A DNA stretch of 64,000 bases from Marinilabiliaceae bacterium JC017 (lineage in GTDB: Bacteria; Bacteroidota; Bacteroidia; Bacteroidales; Marinilabiliaceae): assembly GCA_004296775.1 (NCBI GenBank), contig RHGE01000012.1, forward strand, positions 32,210 through 96,209, in the 5' to 3' direction. This document shows positions 37,984 through 45,999 of the stretch, piece by piece. A program made the position numbers and the translations under genes. Numbering within the stretch: position 1 is the first letter of the stretch; every line of letters starts with the position of its first letter. Below the pieces are notes generated by a model, which was given only the letters and a program-made list of their open reading frames with translations, did no database searches and was not told the DNA's origin.

Positions 37984-39936
37984 ATGAAACACACACTTTT
38001 TACACTCCTGCTACTAAGTTTCAGTGCATTGGGACTACAAGCAAAGGATTACAAGGTAACAAGCCCTGACAAAAAGTTAGAAGTTACCATCGCTTCAGAC
38101 AAAACAACCAGTTGGCAAGTCCGGTTAAATGGCCAGGAAATTATTGCCCCCTCGTCCATATCCATGAAACTGGACAATGGAATTACTCTTGGAAATAAAG
38201 GACGGATTAAAAAGGTAAAAACTTCTCGTTTCTACGAGGAGATCACTCCTGTTGTACCGAGGAAATACAACAAAATAAAAAATGAATGCAATGAAATGGT
38301 TCTCTCCTTTTCACAAGGATATCAGTTAATAATAAGAGCCTACAATGAAGGTGCTGCCTATCGCTGGAAAACCAACTTCAAAAAAGAGGTAAAAGTTATT
38401 AGCGAAGAAGCCTCCTTTCTTTTCTCTGCGAACTACAAAATTTGGTTTCCCGAAGAAACAAGCATGTATTCCCATCAGGAGCGTCAGTACCCTTATCTAA
38501 ACCTGTCAGATATTACACCTGACCGCTTTTGCTCCACAGGTACATTAGTTGATTTATTAGATGGTCATAAAGTATACATCTCAGAAGCAGATTTGGAAAA
38601 ATATCCAGGTATGTTCTTAAAAGGCGCTGCACAAGGTTTTGGATTAAACGGGAAATTTGCCGGCTATCCATTGGAAACCAACCAAACGAGTGATCGGGAT
38701 GTCGTTGTAACTAAATACGCCGACTACCTGGCAGTAACCTCCGGCAAACGCGTATTTCCCTGGCGATTGATCATTATAAGTAAAAATGACACCGAATTAG
38801 TGGCCTCTGAATTGATTTACAAGCTGTCCAAACCCCTACAAATTAAAGATCCATCCTGGATTAAACCTGGAAAAGTAGCCTGGGACTGGTGGAATAACCT
38901 GAATATTTCAGGCGTTGATTTTGAGGCCGGGGTTAATACTGCCACATATAAGTATTTCATTGATTTTGCATCTCAGTATGGAATCGAATACATTATTCTT
39001 GATGAAGGGTGGTACCACCTTGAAGATGTATTAAAAATAAAAGAAGAGGTGGATGTTCATGAAATCATCCGATATGGTAAAGAGAAAAATGTTGATGTTA
39101 TCTTATGGGTAACCTGGAAAGCTCTGGATGATAAACTGGATGAAGCATTGACTGCTTTTGAACAATGGAGTGTAAAAGGAATCAAAGTAGATTTCATGCA
39201 ACGTGATGATCAGTGGATGGTGAACTATTACCATCGAATCGCCAAAAAAGCCGCTGAACACAAATTACTGGTCAATTATCACGGCGCCTATAAACCAACC
39301 GGATTACGCAGAGCCTATCCAAATGTGATTACAAGGGAAGGAATATTTGGCATGGAACAGAATAAATGGACTGATAAAAAAACGCCTGAACACAACGTTA
39401 CCCTGCCCTTCATCCGCATGGTTGCCGGCCCGATGGATTTCACCCCCGGCGCAATGCTCAACGGGACCAAAAAAAACTTCCGGGCTGTGTGGGATAAGCC
39501 CATGGGGCAAGGTACACGTTGCCACCAACTGGCCATGTATGTTGTTTATGAAAGCCCCCTGCAGATGCTTGCTGATAATCCAACACATTACTACAATGAG
39601 CCGGAATGTATGGAATTCCTGTCTCCCGTCCCAAGTGTCTGGGACGACACAAAGGTACTGGATGGCAAAGTGGGTGACTATATCCTGATGGCCCGCAAAT
39701 CAGGTAACAACTGGTTCCTTGGCGCAATGACCGATTGGGATCCCAGGGAATTAACCATTGATTTCAGTTTCCTTGAAGAAGGCAGTTACACGCTAACCTT
39801 ATGGCAAGACGGTGCAAATGCTCATCGTTCCGCGTCAGACTATAAAAAAATGTCACAAACTGTAACTAAAAACACTAAGCTAAAAATTAATCTTGCCCCT
39901 GGAGGTGGCTGGGTTGGTATTTTAGAGAAAAAATAA
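37984..39936 (+). CDS. Glycoside hydrolase family 97, probable retaining alpha-galactosidase type
   Basis: A 650-residue exported enzyme with signal MKHTLFTLLLLSFSALGLQA. The N-terminal beta-sandwich (residues 20-280) is followed by the catalytic barrel: WDWWNNLNISGVDFEAGVNT, YIILDEGWYHLED, GIKVDFMQRDDQ, LLVNYHGAYKPTGLRRAYPN, TREGIFGMEQNKW. In GH97 an aspartate at the VDF position acts as nucleophile in the retaining branch (Bacteroides BtGH97b alpha-galactosidase), whereas SusB-type inverting enzymes lack it. The aspartate is present here. It stands alone with its own terminator and no SusCD pair, so its sugar source is unknown. Confidence 0.92.
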   Translation: MKHTLFTLLLLSFSALGLQAKDYKVTSPDKKLEVTIASDKTTSWQVRLNGQEIIAPSSISMKLDNGITLGNKGRIKKVKTSRFYEEITPVVPRKYNKIKNECNEMVLSFSQGYQLIIRAYNEGAAYRWKTNFKKEVKVISEEASFLFSANYKIWFPEETSMYSHQERQYPYLNLSDITPDRFCSTGTLVDLLDGHKVYISEADLEKYPGMFLKGAAQGFGLNGKFAGYPLETNQTSDRDVVVTKYADYLAVTSGKRVFPWRLIIISKNDTELVASELIYKLSKPLQIKDPSWIKPGKVAWDWWNNLNISGVDFEAGVNTATYKYFIDFASQYGIEYIILDEGWYHLEDVLKIKEEVDVHEIIRYGKEKNVDVILWVTWKALDDKLDEALTAFEQWSVKGIKVDFMQRDDQWMVNYYHRIAKKAAEHKLLVNYHGAYKPTGLRRAYPNVITREGIFGMEQNKWTDKKTPEHNVTLPFIRMVAGPMDFTPGAMLNGTKKNFRAVWDKPMGQGTRCHQLAMYVVYESPLQMLADNPTHYYNEPECMEFLSPVPSVWDDTKVLDGKVGDYILMARKSGNNWFLGAMTDWDPRELTIDFSFLEEGSYTLTLWQDGANAHRSASDYKKMSQTVTKNTKLKINLAPGGGWVGILEKK

Positions 39937-39944
39937 ATCTAACT

Positions 39945-39972
39945 AAAGGGTGCCAATGGCACCCTTTTCTTT
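39945..39972 (+). terminator. Terminator of the GH97 gene
   Basis: Perfect 10-bp stem AAAGGGTGCC / GGCACCCTTT with loop AAT, then TCTTT; 8 bases after the stop. Confidence 0.85.
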
Positions 39973-39979
39973 CAATACC

Positions 39980-40110
39980 CTAACCTGGACATGCCAGAGA
40001 AGGAAAAAGGACAAGGTAAAAAGTATCAAGTACAGAGTATCAAGATGGTTTACTGCTCGCCAAAATATTTTGCCAATAAATACACAAATATCACTGATAA
40101 GATATTAAGG
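39980..40110 (+). repeat. Dispersed repeat family 2, copy after GH97
   Basis: Carries CCTAACCTGGACATGCC, AAAAAGTATCAAGTACAGAG, the near-palindrome GCCAAAATATTTTGCC, and ATCACTGATAAGATATTA. As after the egt operon, the copy sits at the 3' end of a gene. Confidence 0.8.
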
Positions 40111-40956
40111 TAACCTCATCCTTCCACAATAAAAAAACAACTCTTCTTTTAATAATAGATCGTTAGCTAATAGACATTAGACCGATTTACATTACTCTCA
40201 TTTTTTACCCCATTTAAAACTTTGTCTATTGGATAAATACAAACTGTTTTTCAATTTCATACAAAAGTTTAACGAACTATTGTTTAAGTAATCCTCACTT
40301 TTTTAACAACAAACACACCTCACATAGCATTATTTACCAAACCCATCGCTACTACAATCCACATCATCAAAAAGCAACCTAATAATTAATTTAAGCCCAT
40401 TCTTTATTATCAGGCTTAGTATTTGACAGTAAAAAAACTTGCACAAAAGCTATGGAAGGATGCTAATTATCAACCTTCATACAACCATTAAAAAACAAAA
40501 CAATACAGCCCCAGGATAATTCCGCTAATTAGTAACATCCGCAAATCAAGATCAACACCTCAAACTACTTGTCATATTATATCATGGTAAGATGCACATT
40601 TCAGCCTCAAAATAACAGCAAGTAACATTCAAAAAACCACCTAGAAAATCTTTTCAAAAATTTACAGCCCTCAATACATTATCTCAAGATACTCTATGTA
40701 TTAACCAATTAACCTACCATCCCAAATCTATCTAAAAAAGAAAATCAAAAGTAACCCAGTCTATTGATTTGCTCTAAATAAACATATAACTTGTATTAAA
40801 AACTTAACAATTGAGCACAAACTGATCCAATGCATGAAAACCTTCAATTCAGATAAACACATAAATAAGCCCTAGACCCCTAATAATTAGGGAAATTCCT
40901 TCCTCATCTTAAAAAAGAAAATTTCATAGACCATCACAAGCAAAATAATTTGAAGA
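40111..40956. other. AT-rich intergenic region with dispersed family 3 copy b
   Basis: The stretch 40156-40288 is a copy of family 3 (ATAGATCGTTAGCTAATAGA, GACCGATTTACATTAC, TGTCTATTGGATA, AAAAGTTTAACGAACTATTG). From 40289 to 40956 I see no gene or repeat; the DNA is strongly AT-rich and may be the long leader of the LytTR gene. Confidence 0.6.
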
Positions 40957-41763
40957 ATGGAAAAAGAAATTACAAATAGGAATACAAACCTAAAAAACAA
41001 ACCAATGCCACATAAAGCCCATATATTAATTATACATGAACCAAATCCTATTGAAGCTGAATTAACTAACCGTTTAAGAAAAATAGGGTATGTAATTGTG
41101 GGACCAATAAAAGAAACAGAAGATGCCATAAAAATCCTTCAAGAGATAAACATTGATATCATTCTTATTGACACCAATAACAAAGAAGACAAAGATCACT
41201 TATACCTTACCGAACAAATAAATAGTCGTTTTGGGTTACCCTTCCTCTTTCTGATTTCATCAGAAGCTCCTGGATTATTGGAAAAAGTAAAAACATTAAA
41301 TCCATCGGGATGTTTGCACTATCCATGGAATAACAATCAGCTCGAACTCACAATAGAAATCGCCATGGGCAATTTTTTAAAATACAATCCCAAAACTAAC
41401 AGCACCCATTTACCAAAACCCAAAATCAACAATACTTCATTAACGCACATACAGAATTGCCTTTTCTTAAAAAAGAAAAATCATTTTGAACGGGTATATT
41501 TTAATGATATACTATGGATCGAAGCCAATGGAAACTACAGTACCTTTTACACAACTACCGGCAATTTCACCTACGCTTCGACTTTAAGAAACTTTGAACA
41601 GAAACTACCCCAAGACCAATTTAAAAGGGTTCATCGTTCTTTTATCGTAAACATCAACCGAATAACTGGCTTTGAAGGAAACATGATATTAGTTGAAAAA
41701 AAGCACATCCCGATCTCAAAAACAATTCGGGATGAGCTCTTTCAAACCTTTCATGTAATCTGA
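40957..41763 (+). CDS. LytTR-type response regulator with a degenerate receiver
   Basis: A 268-residue protein with a CheY-like receiver (about residues 20-135) and a LytTR DNA-binding domain (about 165-268: YFNDILWIEANGNYSTFYTT, LPQDQFKRVHRSFIVNINRI, KHIPISKTIRDEL). The receiver keeps the strand-3 aspartate (IILIDTN), but the acidic pair after strand 1 reads HEP and the usual Lys-Pro near the end is replaced by HYPW. Phosphorylation-driven switching is therefore doubtful. No LytS-like kinase is adjacent. An internal ATG at 41005 (MPHKAHILII) would remove a 16-residue extension and is a fair alternative start. Confidence 0.88.
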   Translation: MEKEITNRNTNLKNKPMPHKAHILIIHEPNPIEAELTNRLRKIGYVIVGPIKETEDAIKILQEINIDIILIDTNNKEDKDHLYLTEQINSRFGLPFLFLISSEAPGLLEKVKTLNPSGCLHYPWNNNQLELTIEIAMGNFLKYNPKTNSTHLPKPKINNTSLTHIQNCLFLKKKNHFERVYFNDILWIEANGNYSTFYTTTGNFTYASTLRNFEQKLPQDQFKRVHRSFIVNINRITGFEGNMILVEKKHIPISKTIRDELFQTFHVI

Positions 41764-41764
41764 T

Positions 41765-42088
41765 TTAATTCACTATAATCGTGATCTTCTCTATTTGTTC
41801 AGGCTGGGCACTTCCAGGGGGATAACTTTCGAATAACACAGAACCTCTTCCTGGTCGTACACCTTTAAATTTCCATGCTTTCAAATAAGGAGTACCAACC
41901 ATTCCCGGAGGAGGTGAAGTATGCAACAAATCCTCTTCTACCATTTCATACACACCGGAATTATCCGGACGATATTTCCAGGTATATCCGGTACCACTGT
42001 TTCCTTCTTTTAAATACCAGGCTTGATCGCCTTCAATTTTCAAATAGTTATCAAATTGACTGCTTAAAAGAATTCCATTTTTATTCAT
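41765..42088 (-). CDS. Chagasin-like (I42 family) peptidase inhibitor-like protein
   Basis: A 107-residue protein from the ATG at 42088 (a TTG at 42097 would add three residues). It shows the I42 loops: NSGTGYTWKY for NPTTGYxW, GMVGTPYLKAWKFKGVRPG for the GxGG-F strand, and a proline-rich third loop SYPPGSAQPEQ in place of RPW, then the final strand ITIIVN. Chagasins block papain-type cysteine proteases. There is no signal peptide, so it would act in the cytoplasm, or the domain is used for another purpose. It converges on the LytTR gene with a single base between stop codons. Confidence 0.62.
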   Translation of the reverse strand: MNKNGILLSSQFDNYLKIEGDQAWYLKEGNSGTGYTWKYRPDNSGVYEMVEEDLLHTSPPPGMVGTPYLKAWKFKGVRPGRGSVLFESYPPGSAQPEQIEKITIIVN

Positions 42089-42510
42089 CAGTAGCAATTT
42101 TAAATCGACCTACTCTGTTTATAGGCTTTTCGGTTTACGCCTGTTAAATTGTAACTCAAAAGTTGATTCAATTAAATAGTGACAACAAACAAACTTCGTG
42201 GGAACTCTATTTTTATGTGTGAGTTGATTCAGAAATTGATTAAGGGATGATCCTACTTTTGAATAGATCGTTAGATTTTGATAATAGAACTTAGACTGAT
42301 TTACATCTCGCTTATTTGTAGAACCATAAAAATTTCGACCACCAAACAATCACGAATTGTCTTTCAGATAATTACAAAAGCTTAACGGACAATTCTCTGT
42401 AAATACTCCTATTATGTAAAAAACGACCTCAAAAGGGTATTCAAAAGCAACTACAACAAATAGGCATTTACGAAAAGAATGCAGCAAACAAATACCTTAA
42501 GACTAATTAC
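42089..42510. other. Intergenic region with dispersed family 3 copy c
   Basis: 42262-42398 matches family 3 (AATAGATCGTTAGATTTTGA, AGACTGATTTACATCTCGC, CAAAAGCTTAACGGACAATT), with a changed centre. Nothing else is recognised. Confidence 0.55.
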
Positions 42511-43389
42511 CTATCCGCGTTTTCCACCAGTGGCTAACAAAGCACGTAGCTGGATGATTTTTCCTTTCATCTCAATCAGGGTATTATTTTTAAAAATCAT
42601 ATCGGCTGTCAACCCATATTCCTCTACTTCAAAATCCAGGGACTGACGTAATTCATCCAACTCCCTTAAATCACTTAATAAATACCCATCACCCTGTTCA
42701 TCCTTATAGTTCTCAACAAAGTTGATCAGGCCAGGCAACAGATCAAGCTCTTCTCCGGTCACCACAATCACTTTTCGCAGCACCTGCAATTTGGTTTCAT
42801 CAGAGATATCATTTCGCCCATCAAAAATATTATGAAACAAGATAAAAAGCTTTTCTACGTAATTACCGATTAAAGCAGCCCCAAAAACCTGCATCCGTTC
42901 CTGCTCGTTAAAACTTTTACTTGACAGATATAAGGCTTCACTAAATTTTTTTAATACGGATGCATCCGGCGTAGAACCTTCTTCATATCGCTTTACCATA
43001 ATCTCATCAAAAACCGCAGCTATACCAAGTTCCTGTGCCAGTTGTTTTGCTGCCATGATACTCATATAGGCATCTTTGGACTTTTCGAATATTACCTGAT
43101 AGAGCCCATCGGCTAAATAGAGCCCCATGTTAGCTGCCGCCAGAAGTTCATCCTCTTTGTAAAGTTCCCAGTTATCATGATCATTTACCAACTCAGGCAT
43201 AAAATCGACACCGGCCATATAAAGCAAGGTTGACACATCTCCCACTTTAGAAATTTCAGGATGAATTTCTTTTACCTTTTCATAAAACCTCTCCATTTCC
43301 TGCTTCTGCTCAATAGCCGCTTGTTTTTTTGTGTTAGTACACGAAAAGATTGCACTCACAATAATCAGACTTAAAAACTGCTTCTTCAT
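42511..43389 (-). CDS. Hypothetical lipoprotein, all-helical
   Basis: A 292-residue predicted lipoprotein (lipobox AIFSC near residue 17) made almost wholly of helices rich in Glu, Lys and Leu. Examples are QKQEMERFYEKVKEIHPEI, LLAAANMGLYLADGLYQVI and QERMQVFGAALIGNYVEKLF. No named family is recognised. It stands alone on the minus strand, divergent from the Omp85-like gene at 43736. Confidence 0.75.
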   Translation of the reverse strand: MKKQFLSLIIVSAIFSCTNTKKQAAIEQKQEMERFYEKVKEIHPEISKVGDVSTLLYMAGVDFMPELVNDHDNWELYKEDELLAAANMGLYLADGLYQVIFEKSKDAYMSIMAAKQLAQELGIAAVFDEIMVKRYEEGSTPDASVLKKFSEALYLSSKSFNEQERMQVFGAALIGNYVEKLFILFHNIFDGRNDISDETKLQVLRKVIVVTGEELDLLPGLINFVENYKDEQGDGYLLSDLRELDELRQSLDFEVEEYGLTADMIFKNNTLIEMKGKIIQLRALLATGGKRG

Positions 43390-43735
43390 AATCCGAATGT
43401 TTAATTAAAATAACAATACGCTTTAATGGACTCACTAATTCATTGAACAATCCCCTAAAAGTTGAAACAATCACAAAAAAGGTACTTAGAATCTACCTCT
43501 CAAGCAGACACCCAATTCATTATATAGTATAAACTATTCAACTCTTTTAAATCCTTATATATTCAATTTCTTTTTATTCGAACGATAAATCCCTCTGGAT
43601 TAAAAAGGTATAATTATCTATCTTTAATCGCAACAGACAATAGAACAGACAATCTCAACTACCAAAAGTTCATAAATTATATAAATCAAGATTATTAATA
43701 CTCAAAACCCTTTAACCACAAACCTTCTCGCTAAA
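43390..43735. other. Intergenic region between divergent genes, 346 bases
   Basis: No gene or repeat. A TATCTTTA (43619-43626), one base off the -7 consensus, lies about 110 bases before the Omp85-like gene and is only a weak promoter candidate. Confidence 0.4.
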
Positions 43736-44863
43736 ATGAAAAACCTTAACAGACTCTTCTCCCTGTTCCTCTTATTTTCAACCCCATTTTCAACAAAAGC
43801 AATTACCAACGACCAGGATACGATTTTCAGTGAAGCCTCTCGTACATTTGTGGTAGCCCCTCTCATCATCAATAATCCGGCAATGAAAACAGGATTTGGT
43901 GCCCTTAGCATGTATTTCTTCAGAATAAACCAGGACGATGACACATCTCCTCCTTCGGTGGTGTCTCTCATGGGATTATACAGCACCAACTCCAGCTATT
44001 TCTTTGCCCCTTCTGCCAGACTATTCTGGAATGAAGACAAAAACCGGGCAACGGTTACCTCAGGCACCTTAAGGGTTAACAATGATTTTGAATACGACCT
44101 TGACGATGACCCGGTTAATCTGGTTTTTTCTGAGTTAAGATATTTTCTTGTGTGTGAATACAGCCGTAAAATCATTGGAGATTTCTATGCGGGCATCCTC
44201 TATTCGGGAATAAAAACTAATTATCGTTTTGACCAGGGCACAATTGAAGAAAATAATTTTGCACGCAACTTCTTCCAACAAAATGACATCGACGACAATT
44301 TCATTTCCAGCTTTGGATTTAACCTCTCCTATGATTCCCGTAACTATCCATATTACCCTACCAAAGGCATTAGCGCCAGCATACGTCCCAAGTTTTTTAC
44401 AGAATGGCTGGGAAGCAACAACAATTACACTGACACAGATTATGATTTTCGCCTCTACTTCCCAACAGGGAATAACCAGCTAATAGCAGTGAATGTGGCC
44501 GGAGGATTTGCTACTGGTGATGTCCCTTTTGACGGATACCAAACCTATGGAGTAAGAAATAAACTACGCGGTTATCAAGCCGGAAAATATAAAGGGAAAC
44601 ACATGATTGCAGGTCAGGTAGAATATCGCACACAACTATATAAACGCTGGGGCGCCGTTGCATTTGCCGGATCAGGACGCATTTGGGGACATGACACCAA
44701 TGAAGAGGAACAAGAAGCGTTTGAGCGCAACTGCCTACCCAGTGCAGGCGCTGGAATCAGGTTCCTGCTATCCAAAAAAAAACATATCAACTTGAGGCTG
44801 GATTATGCCTGGGGAGTAGATGGGAATCAAGGCATTTACTTCGGAGTTATGGAAGCATTTTAA
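43736..44863 (+). CDS. Omp85/BamA-type surface antigen barrel protein without POTRA domains
   Basis: A 375-residue exported protein with signal peptide ending STKA. The layout is like the gene at 18627-19766: VVAPLIINNPAMKTGFGALSM, FNLSYDSRNYPYYPTKGIS, then YGVRNKLRGYQAGKYKGKH with the RGY loop, AGQVEYRTQLYKRWGAVAFAG and SAGAGIRFLLS. It lies 52 bases before the efflux adaptor gene on the same strand, with no terminator between, so it may be the first gene of the efflux operon. Its contribution to efflux is unclear. Confidence 0.83.
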   Translation: MKNLNRLFSLFLLFSTPFSTKAITNDQDTIFSEASRTFVVAPLIINNPAMKTGFGALSMYFFRINQDDDTSPPSVVSLMGLYSTNSSYFFAPSARLFWNEDKNRATVTSGTLRVNNDFEYDLDDDPVNLVFSELRYFLVCEYSRKIIGDFYAGILYSGIKTNYRFDQGTIEENNFARNFFQQNDIDDNFISSFGFNLSYDSRNYPYYPTKGISASIRPKFFTEWLGSNNNYTDTDYDFRLYFPTGNNQLIAVNVAGGFATGDVPFDGYQTYGVRNKLRGYQAGKYKGKHMIAGQVEYRTQLYKRWGAVAFAGSGRIWGHDTNEEEQEAFERNCLPSAGAGIRFLLSKKKHINLRLDYAWGVDGNQGIYFGVMEAF

Positions 44864-44915
44864 AAAAAGAAAGAATACAACCAGACACAAAAGTCAACCA
44901 CAAAAAATCTGAATC

Positions 44916-45983
44916 ATGAGAAAAAGACTGTTATTTAGCCTTATGGCGCTAATCCTTCTGAATTTAGCATGTAAAAAAAAGGAAGAGAAAAAAGAAATTA
45001 TCAGACCCGTGAAAACCATTGTTGTTGGTGATATACAGCAACTGATTAATACAGAATTTCCGGGTATTACACAGGAACTCAAATCTGTTGATTTAGCATT
45101 TAGAGTAGGAGGACCATTGACATATTTCAACGCTGTGGAAGGGATGCAGGTCAAAAGAGGACAAGTGATTGCTGAAGTTGATGCCAGAGACTTTCGTGTG
45201 GATCTAACAGCCAGGGAAGCCCGCTTCATTCAGACCCGGGCAGAAAAAGAGCGCTATGAACGTCTGCTTGCCAAACAATCGGTCTCAAAAAATGAATACG
45301 ACCAACGGCTGGCCATCTACCTGGAAGCCAAAGCCGCCTATAAGGCAGCTAAGAATGCCCTCGTCGATACTAAATTAAGAGCACCTTTCAATGCTTTTAT
45401 TGATCAAAAATTTGTTGAAAACTATGAGCGGATACACACCGGACAAACCATTGTAAGTCTCCTGGATCTATCTGCCATAGAAGTAAAGTTCACGGTTCCC
45501 GAACTCCTGGCGGTTCAATTCCGAAATTTTAAAGATTTTACCGTCTTTTTTGACATCTTCAAAGACGTTCCTTTTAAAGCCAACTTTAAAGAAATAGGGA
45601 AAAAATCGGAAAGCAGTGCCGGTATCCCCATTACACTGGTTTTAGAGCACAAAAATTCCCCGGATTCAGAGTACAAAATAATACCGGGTGTATCCTGTAA
45701 AGTGAAAGTAAATCTGCAAGAGGAAGGAACAACCATCGAAGAAGAAAGTGCTGCCATATCAGTACCTGTAACCGCTGTATTTGAACAACCTGATAGTGAT
45801 AAAAAATTTGTATTTGTGGTAGACAAAACAGCCATGACTGCATCAAAAAGGGAAGTTACAGTTGGCACTATGTTCTCATCCAATCTTATATGGATTACCG
45901 GAGGATTAAAACGCGGTGAGACACTAGTGACAGCAGGTGCTGCCCGCCTGCAGGATGGACAGAAAATAAAGTTCCTGAACTAA
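44916..45983 (+). CDS. RND efflux periplasmic adaptor lipoprotein
   Basis: A 355-residue membrane-fusion protein with lipobox LNLAC near residue 19. Layout: a first beta-barrel and lipoyl half (GGPLTYFNAVEGMQVKRGQ), a short helical hairpin (ARFIQTRAEKERYERLLAKQ), the second lipoyl half (ALVDTKLRAPFNAFIDQKF), then a barrel with VPVTAVFE and the final GGLKRGETLVTAGAARLQDG. It bridges the inner-membrane pump and the TolC channel encoded 16 bases and about 3 kb downstream. Confidence 0.93.
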   Translation: MRKRLLFSLMALILLNLACKKKEEKKEIIRPVKTIVVGDIQQLINTEFPGITQELKSVDLAFRVGGPLTYFNAVEGMQVKRGQVIAEVDARDFRVDLTAREARFIQTRAEKERYERLLAKQSVSKNEYDQRLAIYLEAKAAYKAAKNALVDTKLRAPFNAFIDQKFVENYERIHTGQTIVSLLDLSAIEVKFTVPELLAVQFRNFKDFTVFFDIFKDVPFKANFKEIGKKSESSAGIPITLVLEHKNSPDSEYKIIPGVSCKVKVNLQEEGTTIEEESAAISVPVTAVFEQPDSDKKFVFVVDKTAMTASKREVTVGTMFSSNLIWITGGLKRGETLVTAGAARLQDGQKIKFLN

Positions 45984-45999
45984 CCTTAAACAGATTCTT

